A stretch of 64,000 nt of DNA from Sphingomonas crusticola (GTDB taxonomy: Bacteria > Pseudomonadota > Alphaproteobacteria > Sphingomonadales > Sphingomonadaceae): NCBI RefSeq assembly GCF_003391115.1, contig NZ_QTJP01000001.1, positions 3,302,073 through 3,366,072 of the forward strand, read 5' to 3'. The notes under the pieces were generated by a model that saw only the letters and a list, made by a program, of their open reading frames with translations, had not been told where the DNA came from and searched no databases. Position 1 is the first letter of the stretch, and each line of letters starts with the position of its first letter. Below are positions 9,096 to 18,656 of this stretch, one piece after another. The translations under genes and the position numbers were made by a program.

Positions 9096-9497
9096 TTATG
9101 GAACCGGAACAAGGAGCGGCTTTCCCTTTTCGACCACATAGGTGGCGAGCTCGAGTGCAGCGTCGCGACCGACATTGCGCACCGAATGGGGTACGCCTGC
9201 GGGCACGAACAAGACCTCGCCGGCGCCCAGCGTTACCGGCGGCCGTCCGTCGAGACGATATTCGAGCGAACCCTGTAGGACGTAGACGATTTCCTCGCCC
9301 GGATGTTTGTGCCGGGCGGCTTCTCCTCCGGGTGCGACGCCCACCCGCGCCTGGATCACCTCGCGTCCGGGGATGCTGAGATCGTGGCGCTGGAGTTCGG
9401 CGCGCGTGGTTCCCGCCAATTGCGCAGTCTGCGCCTGCAGCGCGACGCCACCGCCGGCCGCAAAAGCAAGGAACGTGGTGATCGGGATCAGCTTCAT
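9096..9497 (-). CDS. secreted cupin-domain protein
   Basis: 133 residues from ATG 9497. Residues 1-23 look like a signal peptide (MKLIPITTFLAFAAGG to ALQAQ). The cupin core contains HKHPGEE near 63 and, after the VLQGSLEYRLDG strand, PAGVPHSVRN near 100; these supply the His/Glu metal ligands of cupin motifs 1 and 2. Small exported cupins of this kind have no settled function. It shares direction with the alpha/beta hydrolase upstream (gap about 38 bases). Confidence 0.82.
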   Translation of the reverse strand: MKLIPITTFLAFAAGGGVALQAQTAQLAGTTRAELQRHDLSIPGREVIQARVGVAPGGEAARHKHPGEEIVYVLQGSLEYRLDGRPPVTLGAGEVLFVPAGVPHSVRNVGRDAALELATYVVEKGKPLLVPVP

Positions 9498-9535
9498 AGA
9501 TCGTCTCCCATCAGACGCGAGCCAGAACATGGCCC

Positions 9536-10309
9536 TCAACGCACTTTCAATGTCGCGCGCTCGATCAAGGTGGCAATCTCGCGCGGATGCGAGATCAGCG
9601 ATACGTGGCTCGACCGCAGCTCGATTGTCGTCGCGCCCATGCGGTGCGCCATATAGCGTTGCAGCTCCGGATTGATCGTCCGGTCCTCGGTCGAGACGGC
9701 ATAGAAGCTCGGCCTCGTCCGCCACGCTGCCTGGGTGGTGCGGCCGGCGAGGAGCGATCTGCGGAATGGCTCCTGCACGGCGTAAAGCGCGCGTGCTTTC
9801 GCAGGAGGCAGATCGCCGGCGAAATCGCGCAGGAAGGCTTGCTCGCTCAGGCGCCCTTCGTCCCCGTCATAGACGATGCCGGCGGATGCCGGCGGGGCCG
9901 GGAAGCGGGCGGCGAGCGCCGCATAATCCTCGGCCGCATCGGGGGCCCTGGCGGCGACATAGACCAAAGCCGAGACGTTGGGATGGGTCCCCGCTTCGCT
10001 CACGATCATGCCGGAGAAAGAATGACCTGCAAGCACGGTCGGCCCGTCCTGCCGGTCCAACACCTTGCGGCATGCGGCGACGGCTTCGTCCAAAGTGGTC
10101 AGCGGGTTCTGGACAGAGGTTACGTTGAGCCCCCTCGCCTGAAGCCGCGGGATGACCTCCGACCAGCTCGACCCGTCGGCAAACAGGCCATGGACGAGCA
10201 CGACATTATTCGCCCGCGAGGGTGCGGCTACAACCTGGCCGTCACCCGGCGCGGCAATCGCCGCGCCCATGAGCAAGCCTGCGACGAAAGTCCGGCGGTC
10301 CACGTCCAT
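9536..10309 (-). CDS. Tat-exported alpha/beta hydrolase
   Basis: 257 residues. The chosen start (10309) gives MDVDRRTFVAGLLMGAAIAA, a twin-arginine-type signal peptide. The fold begins VVLVHGLFADGSSW (oxyanion HG), the nucleophile elbow is AGHSFSG (Ser near 118), the acid is probably in STEDRTINP near 203 and the base His in RSSHVSLISHP near 240. This resembles the AB_hydrolase_1 esterases related to plant methylesterases and hydroxynitrile lyases. GGAG lies just upstream. Substrate unknown. Confidence 0.83.
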   Translation of the reverse strand: MDVDRRTFVAGLLMGAAIAAPGDGQVVAAPSRANNVVLVHGLFADGSSWSEVIPRLQARGLNVTSVQNPLTTLDEAVAACRKVLDRQDGPTVLAGHSFSGMIVSEAGTHPNVSALVYVAARAPDAAEDYAALAARFPAPPASAGIVYDGDEGRLSEQAFLRDFAGDLPPAKARALYAVQEPFRRSLLAGRTTQAAWRTRPSFYAVSTEDRTINPELQRYMAHRMGATTIELRSSHVSLISHPREIATLIERATLKVR

Positions 10310-10364
10310 AGCAGCCTCCTTCGGTCGGCGGCGCGGCGCCCGCCATGTCGCCTCCGCTCGTCGG

Positions 10365-11279
10365 TTACTCCGGCAGGAAGTCGGGCACCGAGAGGTAACG
10401 TTCGCCGGTATCATAGTTGAAGCCAAGGATCCGGCTGCCGGGGGCTTCCTTGAGTTTCTGGGCGATGGCCGAAAGGGTCGCGCCGGACGAGATGCCGACG
10501 AGCAGGCCTTCCTGGCTGGCGGAACGCCGCGCATATTCCTTGGCGTCGTTGGGATCGACCTGGATCACGCCGTCGAGCACGCCGGTATGGAGGTTGGCTG
10601 GGATGAAGCCGGCGCCGATGCCCTGGATCGGATGGGGACCGGGCTGGCCGCCGGAGATCACCGGCGACAGGGTCGGTTCGACTGCGAACACCTTCAGGTT
10701 GGGCCAGACCTGCTTGAGCGTCTCGCCGACGCCGGTGATGTGCCCGCCCGTGCCCACCCCGGTGATGATCATGTCCAGCGGGGCGTCGGCGAAATCGTTG
10801 AGGATTTCCTGCGCGGTGGTGCGGACATGGATATCGATATTGGCGGGATTCTCGAACTGCTGCGGCATCCAGCTATTGGGCGTCTGGCCGATAATCTCGA
10901 GCGCGCGCTCGATCGCGCCCTTCATGCCCTTCTCGCGCGGCGTGAGATCGAAGCTGGCCCCGAATGCCAGCATCAGCCTGCGCCGTTCGAGCGACATGCT
11001 CTCCGGCATCACCAGGATCAATTTGTAGCCCTTGACCGCAGCGACCATGGCAAGACCGACGCCGGTGTTGCCGGAGGTCGGCTCGACGATCGTGCCGCCC
11101 GGCTGAAGGTCGCCGGATTTCTCCGCGGCTTCGATCATCGCCAGCGCGATGCGGTCCTTGATTGAACCGCCGGGGTTGGACCGTTCGGACTTGATCCACA
11201 CTTCGGCGTCGCCGAACAGCCGCTGGACGCGGATATGGGGAGTATTGCCGATCGTTTCGAGAACGCTGTTGACCTTCAT
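10365..11279 (-). CDS. cysK: cysteine synthase A
   Basis: 304 residues, the fold-type II PLP enzyme O-acetylserine sulfhydrylase. PLP lysine is Lys41 in NPGGSIKDR, the substrate loop is TSGNTG near 68, and the phosphate-binding glycine loop is VGTGGHITG near 175. It makes L-cysteine from O-acetylserine and sulfide in the cytoplasm. The start overlaps the stop of the upstream MFS gene by 4 bases, which implies co-transcription and hints that the MFS protein may export cysteine, O-acetylserine or a related metabolite. Confidence 0.93.
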   Translation of the reverse strand: MKVNSVLETIGNTPHIRVQRLFGDAEVWIKSERSNPGGSIKDRIALAMIEAAEKSGDLQPGGTIVEPTSGNTGVGLAMVAAVKGYKLILVMPESMSLERRRLMLAFGASFDLTPREKGMKGAIERALEIIGQTPNSWMPQQFENPANIDIHVRTTAQEILNDFADAPLDMIITGVGTGGHITGVGETLKQVWPNLKVFAVEPTLSPVISGGQPGPHPIQGIGAGFIPANLHTGVLDGVIQVDPNDAKEYARRSASQEGLLVGISSGATLSAIAQKLKEAPGSRILGFNYDTGERYLSVPDFLPE

Positions 11280-12553
11280 TTTGCCATCTCCTGGCCGGGG
11301 ATATTCTCAAGAGTCTTTGGTGGATCGAATGTACGCGCCTGCACCAGTTCAGGAAACAGCCGCGCCCAAATTATCGTGACGCCGATCGCGCCGAAACCGC
11401 CGAGCACCACTGCGGGCACCGCGCCGATCAACGCGGCAAGGAAGCCGCTCTCCGCCTCGCCAAGCTCGTTCGAGCCGGAGATGAAAAGCGTCGAAACCGC
11501 ACCGACGCGGCCGCGCATGTCGTTCGGCGTCCAAATCTGGATCAGCGACTGGCGGACATAAACCGATAGCATGTCGCACGCACCCAGCACCGCGAGGCAG
11601 GCGAGCGACAGCGGCACCCAACGCGACAGCCCGAAGCCCACCGTGCAGGCGCCGAACAGGGCCACGGCAAACAGCATCTTCACACCGACATTGTGCCTCA
11701 GCGGCTTGATCGAGAAATACAGCGCCATCGCTGCCGATCCGACGGCCGGCGCGGCGCGGAGGTGGCCAAGCCCTTCCGATCCTACTTTCAGGATGTCGCG
11801 TGCGTAGATCGGCAGCATCGCGGTCGCGCCGCCGAGCAGGACCGCGAACAGATCCAGGCTGATGGCGCCGAGTACCACCCGATTGTGGCGGACATAATGA
11901 AGTCCGTCGATCATCTGCCGCCACGGGTTGGCCTTGCGATCCAAGGTCGTCTTCGGGATCGGGCGGATGAACATCATCGATGTCGCTGCGATCAGGAACA
12001 GCACGGCGGAGACGGTATAAGGCAGCCAATGGCGCGCGGCGTAGAGATAGCCGCCCAGTGCGGGCCCGCCAATCGCTCCGACCTGCCAGGCGATGGCGGA
12101 GGCCGCGATCGCGGTCGGCAGCACCGCCGCCGGCACGAGATTGGGCGCGAGCGCGCCGATCGCGGGATTGGCGAAGGCGCGGCAAATGCCGAGCAGCACC
12201 GCCACGACATAGATGGCGGGGAGCGTGGTCGTGTCATGCCAGCCCAGCAAGGCCAGCCACGCGGCGCACAGCGCCTCCGCGAACAGCACGATCCGCGCGA
12301 TCCAGCGTCGGTCGATGCGATCCGCCGTCCAGCCGGTGATCAGCGTCAGCAGAGCAAGCGGGACGAACTGCGCCACCCCGACCATGCCGAGCTGGAAGGC
12401 GGCTTCCTTGGGCGTCATGGTGCGGCGGGCAATGTCGTAAACCTGCCAGCCGATCACGACGACCATCGCATTCTGCGCGATGGTGGTCGTGAAGCGGGTC
12501 ACCCAATAGAAACGGAAGTCACGAAATGAAAAGGGGGAAACCGTCTTCGCCAT
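11276..12553 (-). CDS. MFS transporter (MFS_3/EntS-like)
   Basis: 425 residues from ATG 12553; a longer frame to 12589 adds 12 polar residues, but AAGAG lies 8 bases before 12553. It opens with [16 protein letters not shown], typical of EntS-like exporters, and has about 12 hydrophobic segments with a [11 protein letters not shown] loop between helices 2 and 3 (MFS motif A). The family includes enterobactin and macrolide exporters. Translationally coupled to cysK, so a link to sulfur-metabolite efflux is possible but unproven. Confidence 0.85.
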   Translation of the reverse strand: MAKTVSPFSFRDFRFYWVTRFTTTIAQNAMVVVIGWQVYDIARRTMTPKEAAFQLGMVGVAQFVPLALLTLITGWTADRIDRRWIARIVLFAEALCAAWLALLGWHDTTTLPAIYVVAVLLGICRAFANPAIGALAPNLVPAAVLPTAIAASAIAWQVGAIGGPALGGYLYAARHWLPYTVSAVLFLIAATSMMFIRPIPKTTLDRKANPWRQMIDGLHYVRHNRVVLGAISLDLFAVLLGGATAMLPIYARDILKVGSEGLGHLRAAPAVGSAAMALYFSIKPLRHNVGVKMLFAVALFGACTVGFGLSRWVPLSLACLAVLGACDMLSVYVRQSLIQIWTPNDMRGRVGAVSTLFISGSNELGEAESGFLAALIGAVPAVVLGGFGAIGVTIIWARLFPELVQARTFDPPKTLENIPGQEMAK

Positions 12554-12631
12554 GGTGATGCTCTTGGCGGTGGTGGAGCCGGCCCGCAACCCCGAATAGC
12601 CCAGTCTTCAACTAGGTTTTCTTCGTGCGGC

Positions 12632-13483
12632 TCAAGGCTGCCAGGTCGCCGTTCTGCTCCCGCCGCCGATGAAGGCGAGCAGGTCGCGCGTCAGCCGATC
12701 CTTGGCGGTGACGGTGAGACCATGCGGTTCGCCGTCATATTCGATCAATTCGGCATTCGAGATGCCTCTGGCGGCCGCACGCGCCGACGGATCGATCGGG
12801 ACGGTCTGGTCGCTCGTGCCGTGGATGATCAGGGTTGGGACGGTGAAGGCCGCGAGATCGGGCCGGAAATCGGTCTTGCCGAACGCGTCGATGCAATCGA
12901 GCACGCCCTTGAGGCCGGCCTGGGACGCCATCAGTTCGAAATGGTGCAAGATCTGGTCGCTGACCGGGCTGGTGATATAGCCGACGCCGTAGAACATCTT
13001 CGCAAAGGCGGCGAAGAAAGCGGCGCGGTCCTTGCGGATCGGCGCCTTCATCTGCTCGTCGAACACGCTGCCGTCCACCCCGTCGGGATTGCTGTCGTCC
13101 TTGAGGAGATAAGGCACGACCGAGGCGATCAGAGCGGCGCCGTTGACGCCCTTGCCGTCGTGGCGTGACATATAGCGGGCGATCTCGCCGCCACCCATTG
13201 AAAAGCCGACGAGGGTTGCGTCCTGCGCGCCGGTCGCCGCCAGCACCTGCGCGAGATCGTCCGCCAGCGTGTCATAATCATAGCCGGTCCAGGGCTGGCT
13301 GGAGCGGCCGAAACCGCGGCGATCATAGGCGATCACACGGTGCCCCGCTTCCGCCAGCGCGAGCGCGTGATCGTCCCAGCTATCCGAATTGAGCGGCCAG
13401 CCATGGATAAGCACCACCGGGCGGCCGGAGCCCCAATCCTTGACGTAGAGGTCCACACCATCGCGCGTCTTGATATAGGGCAT
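12632..13483 (-). CDS. alpha/beta hydrolase, cofactor-free haloperoxidase-like
   Basis: 283 residues from ATG 13483, which has GGGAG 8 bases upstream. Catalytic features: oxyanion motif LIHGWPLNSDSW near 27, RGFGRSSQPW near 60, nucleophile elbow GFSMGGGE (Ser near 98), Asp in HGTSDQTVP near 230 and His in GEPHGLT near 256. The W-P-L and GFSMGGGE pattern is that of non-heme chloroperoxidase / arylesterase proteins, which generate peracids in vitro and probably act as esterases in vivo. It is downstream of the DHA2-type MFS pump on the same strand (81-base gap). Confidence 0.85.
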   Translation of the reverse strand: MPYIKTRDGVDLYVKDWGSGRPVVLIHGWPLNSDSWDDHALALAEAGHRVIAYDRRGFGRSSQPWTGYDYDTLADDLAQVLAATGAQDATLVGFSMGGGEIARYMSRHDGKGVNGAALIASVVPYLLKDDSNPDGVDGSVFDEQMKAPIRKDRAAFFAAFAKMFYGVGYITSPVSDQILHHFELMASQAGLKGVLDCIDAFGKTDFRPDLAAFTVPTLIIHGTSDQTVPIDPSARAAARGISNAELIEYDGEPHGLTVTAKDRLTRDLLAFIGGGSRTATWQP

Positions 13484-13564
13484 TCGTCGTCTCCCGGAGG
13501 GTTCCACCGTGGAAACGCCCTGGACCGTGATCAGCCGCATGCCCGCGACGACATGCGCCGATAA

Positions 13565-14998
13565 TCAGGCCGCGCCGACCTCGCCATGGCCGCCCGGCTG
13601 GACGCGGTTGATCTCTTGTCCCGAAGGATTGCGGATGGACGGGCGCAGCCGCGAAAGGCTGCAAATGCCGGCGGCGACGGTCAGCCCGCAGGCGATCAGC
13701 GGCGGGATGAACGAGGTGCCGAAGCCAAGCGCCAGCATCGTCGCAACCCCGGTAGCGCCCATCGTCTGGCCGACAAGGCGCGTGGTCGAGACCAATCCGC
13801 CTGCCGAGGCGGCCCGCTCGCGCGGCGCCGATCCGATGATCAGCCGCGCATTGGGCGACAGGAACAGGCCGAACCCGGCGCCGCATAGCGCCATGCGCCA
13901 GGCGACATCGAAATATTCGGGATGCGCGGGCAGGAAGGAAAGCAGCACGAGTGCGGTCGTGGCGATGACCATGCCGATCCCGCCGAGCATGCCGGCGGGG
14001 TAGCGATCGGACAGGCTGCCCGCGATCGGCGCCACGATCATGGTCGTCAGCGGCCAGGGCGCGATCATGGCGCCCACCTCGCTTGGCGCAAAGCCGAAGC
14101 CGTGCTGAAGGCGGAAGGGGAGCGACAGGATCAGCATCTGCGATGCAAAGAAGGCCATGAACGCACCTGCGACTGACAGCGCCAGCACCGGACGCGCGAG
14201 CAGGTCGACCGGCAGGATCGGAAAGGGTTCGCGCCGTTCGTGAAAGACCAGCACGACGCCGAACAGCAGGCCGACCGCGACGATCGCACCGCTCACCACC
14301 GGCGAATTGCCGTGCACCAGCGCCTCGAGCCCGGCGATGACGAGGCCGAAGGTCGCCATGTTGAGCATCGCGCCGGCGAGGTTATAGCTGCCGGCGATGG
14401 GCGGCACGTCCGGCAATGCCCAGCGGCCGAGCGCGAGCGACAGGATGGCGAACGGGGCTGCCATGGCGAACACCCACGGCCAGGGTGCGATCGCGAGGAT
14501 GAGGCCGCCCGCGGTCGGCGCGAGCGCGGCCGACACAGAGCCCATGATGTTGTTGAGGCCGAGGCCGCGGCCGAGATGCTTGGCCGGATAGATACGCCGG
14601 ATCATCGCCGCCATCACCGATAATGCCGCGGCGGCGCCGGTGGCCTGCAACGCGCGCACGACCAGCAGAAAGCCGAGGCTGTGTGCGAAGAAGCAAAGGA
14701 TGGTGGCGACGGTGAAGACCAATTGTCCGCCCTGATACAGCCGCTTGAGCCCGATGCGGTCACCCAGCGCCGAGAAGGGCAGCAACGCCATGACCAGCAC
14801 GAGCTGATAGACGGTCACCACCAGTACCGCCGACGAGCTGTCGACCCGCAGATCGTGGGCGATCGTCGGCAGCGCCACCGTGGCGATTGCGCCGTCGATG
14901 ATGGTCAGCATCGTGCCCAGGCTGACGGCGGCGACGGCGAGATAGAAGCGGCGACCCTCAAGGCCTGGCCCTGCGGCTTGGGCATTGCTCGGTTTCAT
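13565..14998 (-). CDS. MFS transporter, 14-helix DHA2/EmrB type
   Basis: 477 residues from ATG 14998; the upstream extension of the frame is arginine-rich and overlaps the divergent asd gene, so it was dropped. The first helix region reads GTMLTIIDGAIATVALPTIAHDL, the DHA2 drug:proton antiporter signature, and motif A is present as ALGDRIGLKRLY near residue 72. About 14 hydrophobic segments follow. Such pumps export drugs or toxic organics. No TetR-type regulator or membrane-fusion partner is adjacent. Confidence 0.87.
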   Translation of the reverse strand: MKPSNAQAAGPGLEGRRFYLAVAAVSLGTMLTIIDGAIATVALPTIAHDLRVDSSSAVLVVTVYQLVLVMALLPFSALGDRIGLKRLYQGGQLVFTVATILCFFAHSLGFLLVVRALQATGAAAALSVMAAMIRRIYPAKHLGRGLGLNNIMGSVSAALAPTAGGLILAIAPWPWVFAMAAPFAILSLALGRWALPDVPPIAGSYNLAGAMLNMATFGLVIAGLEALVHGNSPVVSGAIVAVGLLFGVVLVFHERREPFPILPVDLLARPVLALSVAGAFMAFFASQMLILSLPFRLQHGFGFAPSEVGAMIAPWPLTTMIVAPIAGSLSDRYPAGMLGGIGMVIATTALVLLSFLPAHPEYFDVAWRMALCGAGFGLFLSPNARLIIGSAPRERAASAGGLVSTTRLVGQTMGATGVATMLALGFGTSFIPPLIACGLTVAAGICSLSRLRPSIRNPSGQEINRVQPGGHGEVGAA

Positions 14999-15081
14999 GG
15001 ACGCAAAGATTTCCTCGGGCGGGCGCGGCTGGACATGAACGCGGTTATGCCTAAAGCCGCCCGCGTCAAAGGAGCATAGTA

Positions 15082-16110
15082 ATGGGTTATCGTGTCGTCG
15101 TGGCAGGCGCGACCGGCAATGTCGGTCGCGAGATGCTGAACATCCTGGCGGAGCGGGAGTTTCCGATCGACGAGATCGCGGCGCTCGCCTCGTCACGCTC
15201 AGCGGGCGACGTCATCGATTTCGGCGAGACCGGCAAGAAACTGACCGTGCGCAATATCGAGCATTTCGACTGGGCCGGCTGGGACATGGCGCTGTTCGCG
15301 ATCGGCTCCGAAGGCACCAAGAAATATGCGCCGATCGCAGCCGCAGCCGGCTGCACGGTGATCGACAATTCGTCGCTCTACCGCATGGACCCGGACGTGC
15401 CGCTGATCGTGCCGGAAGTGAATGCGCATGCGATCGACGGCTATCGCCGCAAGAACATCATCGCCAATCCCAATTGCTCGACGGCGCAGATGGTCGTTGC
15501 GCTGAAGCCGCTGCACGATTTCGCGACGATCAAGCGCGTCGTGGTGGCGACCTATCAATCGGTCTCCGGCGCGGGCAAGGCCGGCATGGACGAATTGTTC
15601 GAGCAGAGCCGCAACATCTTCGTCGGCGATCCGGCCGAACCCAGGAAGTTCACCAAGCAGATCGCATTCAACGTGATCCCGCACATCGACAGCTTCCTCG
15701 ACGATGGTTCGACCAAGGAAGAATGGAAGATGGTGGTCGAGACCAAGAAGATCCTCGATCCCAAGATCAAGGTGTCTGCCACGTGCGTGCGCGTGCCGGT
15801 GTTCGTCGGCCATTCCGAAGCGATCAACATCGAGTTCGAGAATGAGATTTCGGCCGCCAGGGCCAAATCGATCCTGCGCGAGGCGCCCGGCATCATGCTG
15901 GTCGATAAGCATGAGGATGGCGGCTACGTCACCCCGATCGAATGCGTCGGCGAATATGCCACCTATATCAGCCGCGTGCGCGAGGATCCGACCGTCGACA
16001 GCGGGCTCAGCCTGTGGTGCGTCAGCGACAATCTGCGCAAGGGCGCGGCGCTGAACGCGGTGCAGATCGCGGAATTGCTGGGTCGGAGGCATTTGAAGAA
16101 GGCGGCTTAA
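15082..16110 (+). CDS. asd: aspartate-semialdehyde dehydrogenase
   Basis: 342 residues. The NADP-binding loop GATGNVGREM starts at residue 10, the acyl-enzyme cysteine is Cys132 in NPNCSTAQM, and the conserved SGAGKAG lies near 165. It reduces aspartyl phosphate to aspartate semialdehyde, the branch point for lysine, diaminopimelate, threonine and methionine. GGAG lies 9 bases before the ATG. It stands alone, divergent from the MFS pump; a palindromic repeat sits 10 bases after its stop. Confidence 0.95.
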   Translation: MGYRVVVAGATGNVGREMLNILAEREFPIDEIAALASSRSAGDVIDFGETGKKLTVRNIEHFDWAGWDMALFAIGSEGTKKYAPIAAAAGCTVIDNSSLYRMDPDVPLIVPEVNAHAIDGYRRKNIIANPNCSTAQMVVALKPLHDFATIKRVVVATYQSVSGAGKAGMDELFEQSRNIFVGDPAEPRKFTKQIAFNVIPHIDSFLDDGSTKEEWKMVVETKKILDPKIKVSATCVRVPVFVGHSEAINIEFENEISAARAKSILREAPGIMLVDKHEDGGYVTPIECVGEYATYISRVREDPTVDSGLSLWCVSDNLRKGAALNAVQIAELLGRRHLKKAA

Positions 16111-16120
16111 GGCCTTGCCC

Positions 16121-16191
16121 GTCATTGCGAGCGTAGCGAAGCATCCAGATCCGGCGCTGGACTGCTTCGTCGCTGCGCTTCTCGCAATGAC
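16121..16191. repeat. palindromic intergenic repeat between convergent genes
   Basis: A 71-base imperfect inverted repeat: GTCATTGCGAGCG...GCGAAGCATCCAG on the left mirrors CTGGACTGCTTCG...CTTCTCGCAATGAC on the right. It sits between the 3' ends of asd and the flavoprotein gene. The outer ends resemble another repeat in this window at 46326-46379. It would fold into a long hairpin and could serve as a bidirectional terminator; no T-run is present. Confidence 0.75.
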
Positions 16192-16206
16192 GTTAAGTAG
16201 GCTTGG

Positions 16207-17385
16207 TCAGATCGTCTGCGCAGCCGCCCAGCCGCTGGCCCAGGCCCATTGGAAATTATAGCCGCCGAGCCAGCCGGTGACGTCGACCGCCTCGCCGATG
16301 AAATAGAGGCCGGGCAGATGGCGCGCCGCCATCGTCTTGGACGAGAGGCCATCGGTCGACACGCCGCCGACCGTCACCTCGGCCTTGGCGAAACCTTCGG
16401 TGCCGTTGGGGTGAAATTCCCAGTTGGACAATTTCCGCTCGATCTCGCGCAGCGTGGCATCCCGCTGTTCGTCAAGCGCGCCCGGCAAGGCGAGCCGCTC
16501 AGCCAGCGCTGACGCCAGCCGGTCGGGCAGCGCACCGCTCAGCACCGACTGCAGGGTCGCGCGCGGGCGGGTGCGTTTGGCGTCGATCAGCCAGCTTGAG
16601 TGGCCAGGGAGGAAGTCAATCGCGACCGGGTTGCCGTGGCGCCAGTAAGACGAGACTTGCAGGATCGCGGGCCCGGACAGGCCGCGGTGCGTGAACAAGG
16701 CCGCCTCGGCAAAGGACGCACCGCCCGCATGCGCGACGACGGGAGCTGCGACGCCCGATAGTGCATGGAACAGCGCATCGTCTTGCGGCAGGGTCAGCGG
16801 AACCAGCGCCGGGCGGGGCTCGACGATCTTGAGGCCGAAGCGACGCCCGAGATCGTAAGCAAAGCCGGTCGCGCCGATCTTGGGGATGGACGGGCCGCCC
16901 GTTGCGACCACCAACGCGGCGGCGGTGGCGATGCGGTCGCCATAAGCGACCGTGAAGCTGCTACCGTCATGGGTCACATCTCGGATGGTGCTGCCAAGAT
17001 GCAGCGTGACGGCGCCGCCGGCACATTCGTCGAGCAGCATCGCCACGATCTGCCTGGCCGAGCCATCGCAGAACAGTTGGCCGAGCGTCTTTTCGTGCCA
17101 GGCGATATGATGGCGTTCGACCAGGTCGAGGAAATCGCGTGGGCCGTAGCGGCTGAGCGCCGAGCGCGCGAAATGGGGATTGGCGGACAGGAAGCGATCG
17201 GGCGCGGTGCCGAGGTTGGTGAAATTGCAGCGCCCGCCGCCCGAGATCAGGATCTTCTTGCCCGGTTCCTCGGCATGGTCGACCACCAGCACGCGCCGCC
17301 CGCGTTGGCCCGCGACGGCCGCGCACATCAGCCCGGCACCGCCCGCGCCGAGAATGATCGCGTCATATATGTGGGGCCCAGCCAT
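16207..17385 (-). CDS. BaiN/YhiN-like FAD-dependent oxidoreductase (HI0933 family)
   Basis: 392 residues from ATG 17385. FAD motif DAIILGAGGAGLM near residue 8, the family-specific KKILISGGGRCNFTN near 40 and a C-terminal VTVGGVSTDGLSSKTM plus GLYFIGEAVDVTGWLGGYNFQWAW. These define the HI0933/BaiN family of flavoproteins of unsettled substrate, annotated as NAD(P)/FAD-dependent oxidoreductases. The longer frame to 17463 overlaps the upstream region of the divergent GFA gene and lacks family similarity. Confidence 0.88.
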   Translation of the reverse strand: MAGPHIYDAIILGAGGAGLMCAAVAGQRGRRVLVVDHAEEPGKKILISGGGRCNFTNLGTAPDRFLSANPHFARSALSRYGPRDFLDLVERHHIAWHEKTLGQLFCDGSARQIVAMLLDECAGGAVTLHLGSTIRDVTHDGSSFTVAYGDRIATAAALVVATGGPSIPKIGATGFAYDLGRRFGLKIVEPRPALVPLTLPQDDALFHALSGVAAPVVAHAGGASFAEAALFTHRGLSGPAILQVSSYWRHGNPVAIDFLPGHSSWLIDAKRTRPRATLQSVLSGALPDRLASALAERLALPGALDEQRDATLREIERKLSNWEFHPNGTEGFAKAEVTVGGVSTDGLSSKTMAARHLPGLYFIGEAVDVTGWLGGYNFQWAWASGWAAAQTI

Positions 17386-17449
17386 CCTGTTGCCGTGGCA
17401 TGGCTTGCCGCGTCTTGCCAGCCGCTGCGCGCAATGCCAACGCCATTCC

Positions 17450-17896
17450 ATGAGCGAGATCATGACAGGCGGCTGCCAGTGCCGGCGGGTCCGCTATGCG
17501 GCCCGGATCGACAGCGACGATGCCTATCTGTGTCATTGCACGATGTGCCGGCACGCGACCGGGGGCGCCTCGATCGCCTTCGTGAGCGTTTCGCTCGACG
17601 CGATGACGTGGGACGGGGAGCCCGATTGGTATCGCTCCTCGCCGATCGCCGAGCGGCCCTTCTGTTCGGCATGCGGAACGCCGCTCGGCTTCCGCTTTGT
17701 CGATGACGCCAGGAATATGGACGTGACGCTGGGGTCGTTCGACGATCCGTCGCGGTTCAAGCCGGTCCACAATTATGCGAGCGAGAGCATATTGCCGGCA
17801 TGGCAGGATACGTCGCACCTCCCCGGCAAACGTTCCGACGAAAATCCGAATGTCGCCGCTCGATGGATCAAAGCCGTTGGCAAGCTCCCCGACTGA
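17450..17896 (+). CDS. GFA (glutathione-dependent formaldehyde-activating) family protein
   Basis: 148 residues. Zinc-binding cysteines occur in the family pattern: GGCQCRRVRY near 6, CHCTMCRHATG near 27 and FCSACGTPL near 70. The Mss4-like fold is associated with GSH-formaldehyde adduct formation, though most members are uncharacterised. Start ATG 17450 is preferred over 17462, but both retain the whole domain. Its 3' end overlaps the start of the alpha/beta hydrolase by 47 bases if that gene begins at 17850. Confidence 0.87.
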   Translation: MSEIMTGGCQCRRVRYAARIDSDDAYLCHCTMCRHATGGASIAFVSVSLDAMTWDGEPDWYRSSPIAERPFCSACGTPLGFRFVDDARNMDVTLGSFDDPSRFKPVHNYASESILPAWQDTSHLPGKRSDENPNVAARWIKAVGKLPD

Positions 17897-18656
17897 TTTC
17901 CCCGTCCAATATTTCCGCGCCGATGACGGGCTCGAGCTTGCCTATCGCGAGATGGGGGCGGGCCGCCCGCTGATCCTGATCCACGGCCTGTTTTCGAACG
18001 GCTGGGTAAACTGGATCCGCTATGGCCACGCCCAATTGCTGGCGGATGTCGGCTTCCGCGTGATTATGCCCGATTTGCGGGGCCATGGCGAAAGCGCAGC
18101 GCCCCACGATGCGGCGGCTTATCCGCCGGACGTGCTGGCTGAGGATGGCGCGGCTTTGGTGCGGCATCTCGGCTTGAGCGACTATGATTTAGGCGGCTAT
18201 TCGCTGGGCGGGCGAACGACCTTGCGGATGCTGGTGCGCGGGGCCAGGCCACGCCGCGCGATCCTGTCCGGAATGGGACTGGCCGGGATCCTGGACGTCC
18301 ATCAACGCCGTGGTTTCTTCCGGCATGTGCTCACGGGCCTTGGGACGCACACGCGCGGATCCGGCGCGTGGATGGCCGAAGCCTTCCTCAAGACGACCGG
18401 CGGCGATCCCCAAGCGATGCTGCCGCTGCTCGACAGCTTCGTTGATACCTCGCGCGCGGAGGTTTCCGCGATTTCGATGCCGGTGCTCGTCCTGTCCGGC
18501 GTGGACGATCATGATAACGGCTCGGCGGCCGAGCTCGCTGCCTTGCTGCCGCACGGGCGGCTCGCGGAAATTCCGGGCAATCATATGACGAGCGTGCTGC
18601 GCCCGGAGCTAGGCCAGGAGATTGCCGACTTCCTGTTGGACGTCCCAGCCGCTTAG
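17850..18656 (+). CDS. alpha/beta hydrolase
   Basis: 268 residues from ATG 17850. Motifs: LILIHGLFSNG near 43, DLRGHGES near 73, nucleophile elbow GGYSLGGRT (Ser near 115), SGVDDHDNG near 220 and HMTSV near 249. A TTG at 17878 would shorten the overlap with the GFA gene and still leave the fold intact, so the start is uncertain. Its stop shares TTAG with the convergent amn stop. General ester or amide hydrolase; substrate unknown. Confidence 0.83.
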   Translation: MSPLDGSKPLASSPTDFPVQYFRADDGLELAYREMGAGRPLILIHGLFSNGWVNWIRYGHAQLLADVGFRVIMPDLRGHGESAAPHDAAAYPPDVLAEDGAALVRHLGLSDYDLGGYSLGGRTTLRMLVRGARPRRAILSGMGLAGILDVHQRRGFFRHVLTGLGTHTRGSGAWMAEAFLKTTGGDPQAMLPLLDSFVDTSRAEVSAISMPVLVLSGVDDHDNGSAAELAALLPHGRLAEIPGNHMTSVLRPELGQEIADFLLDVPAA

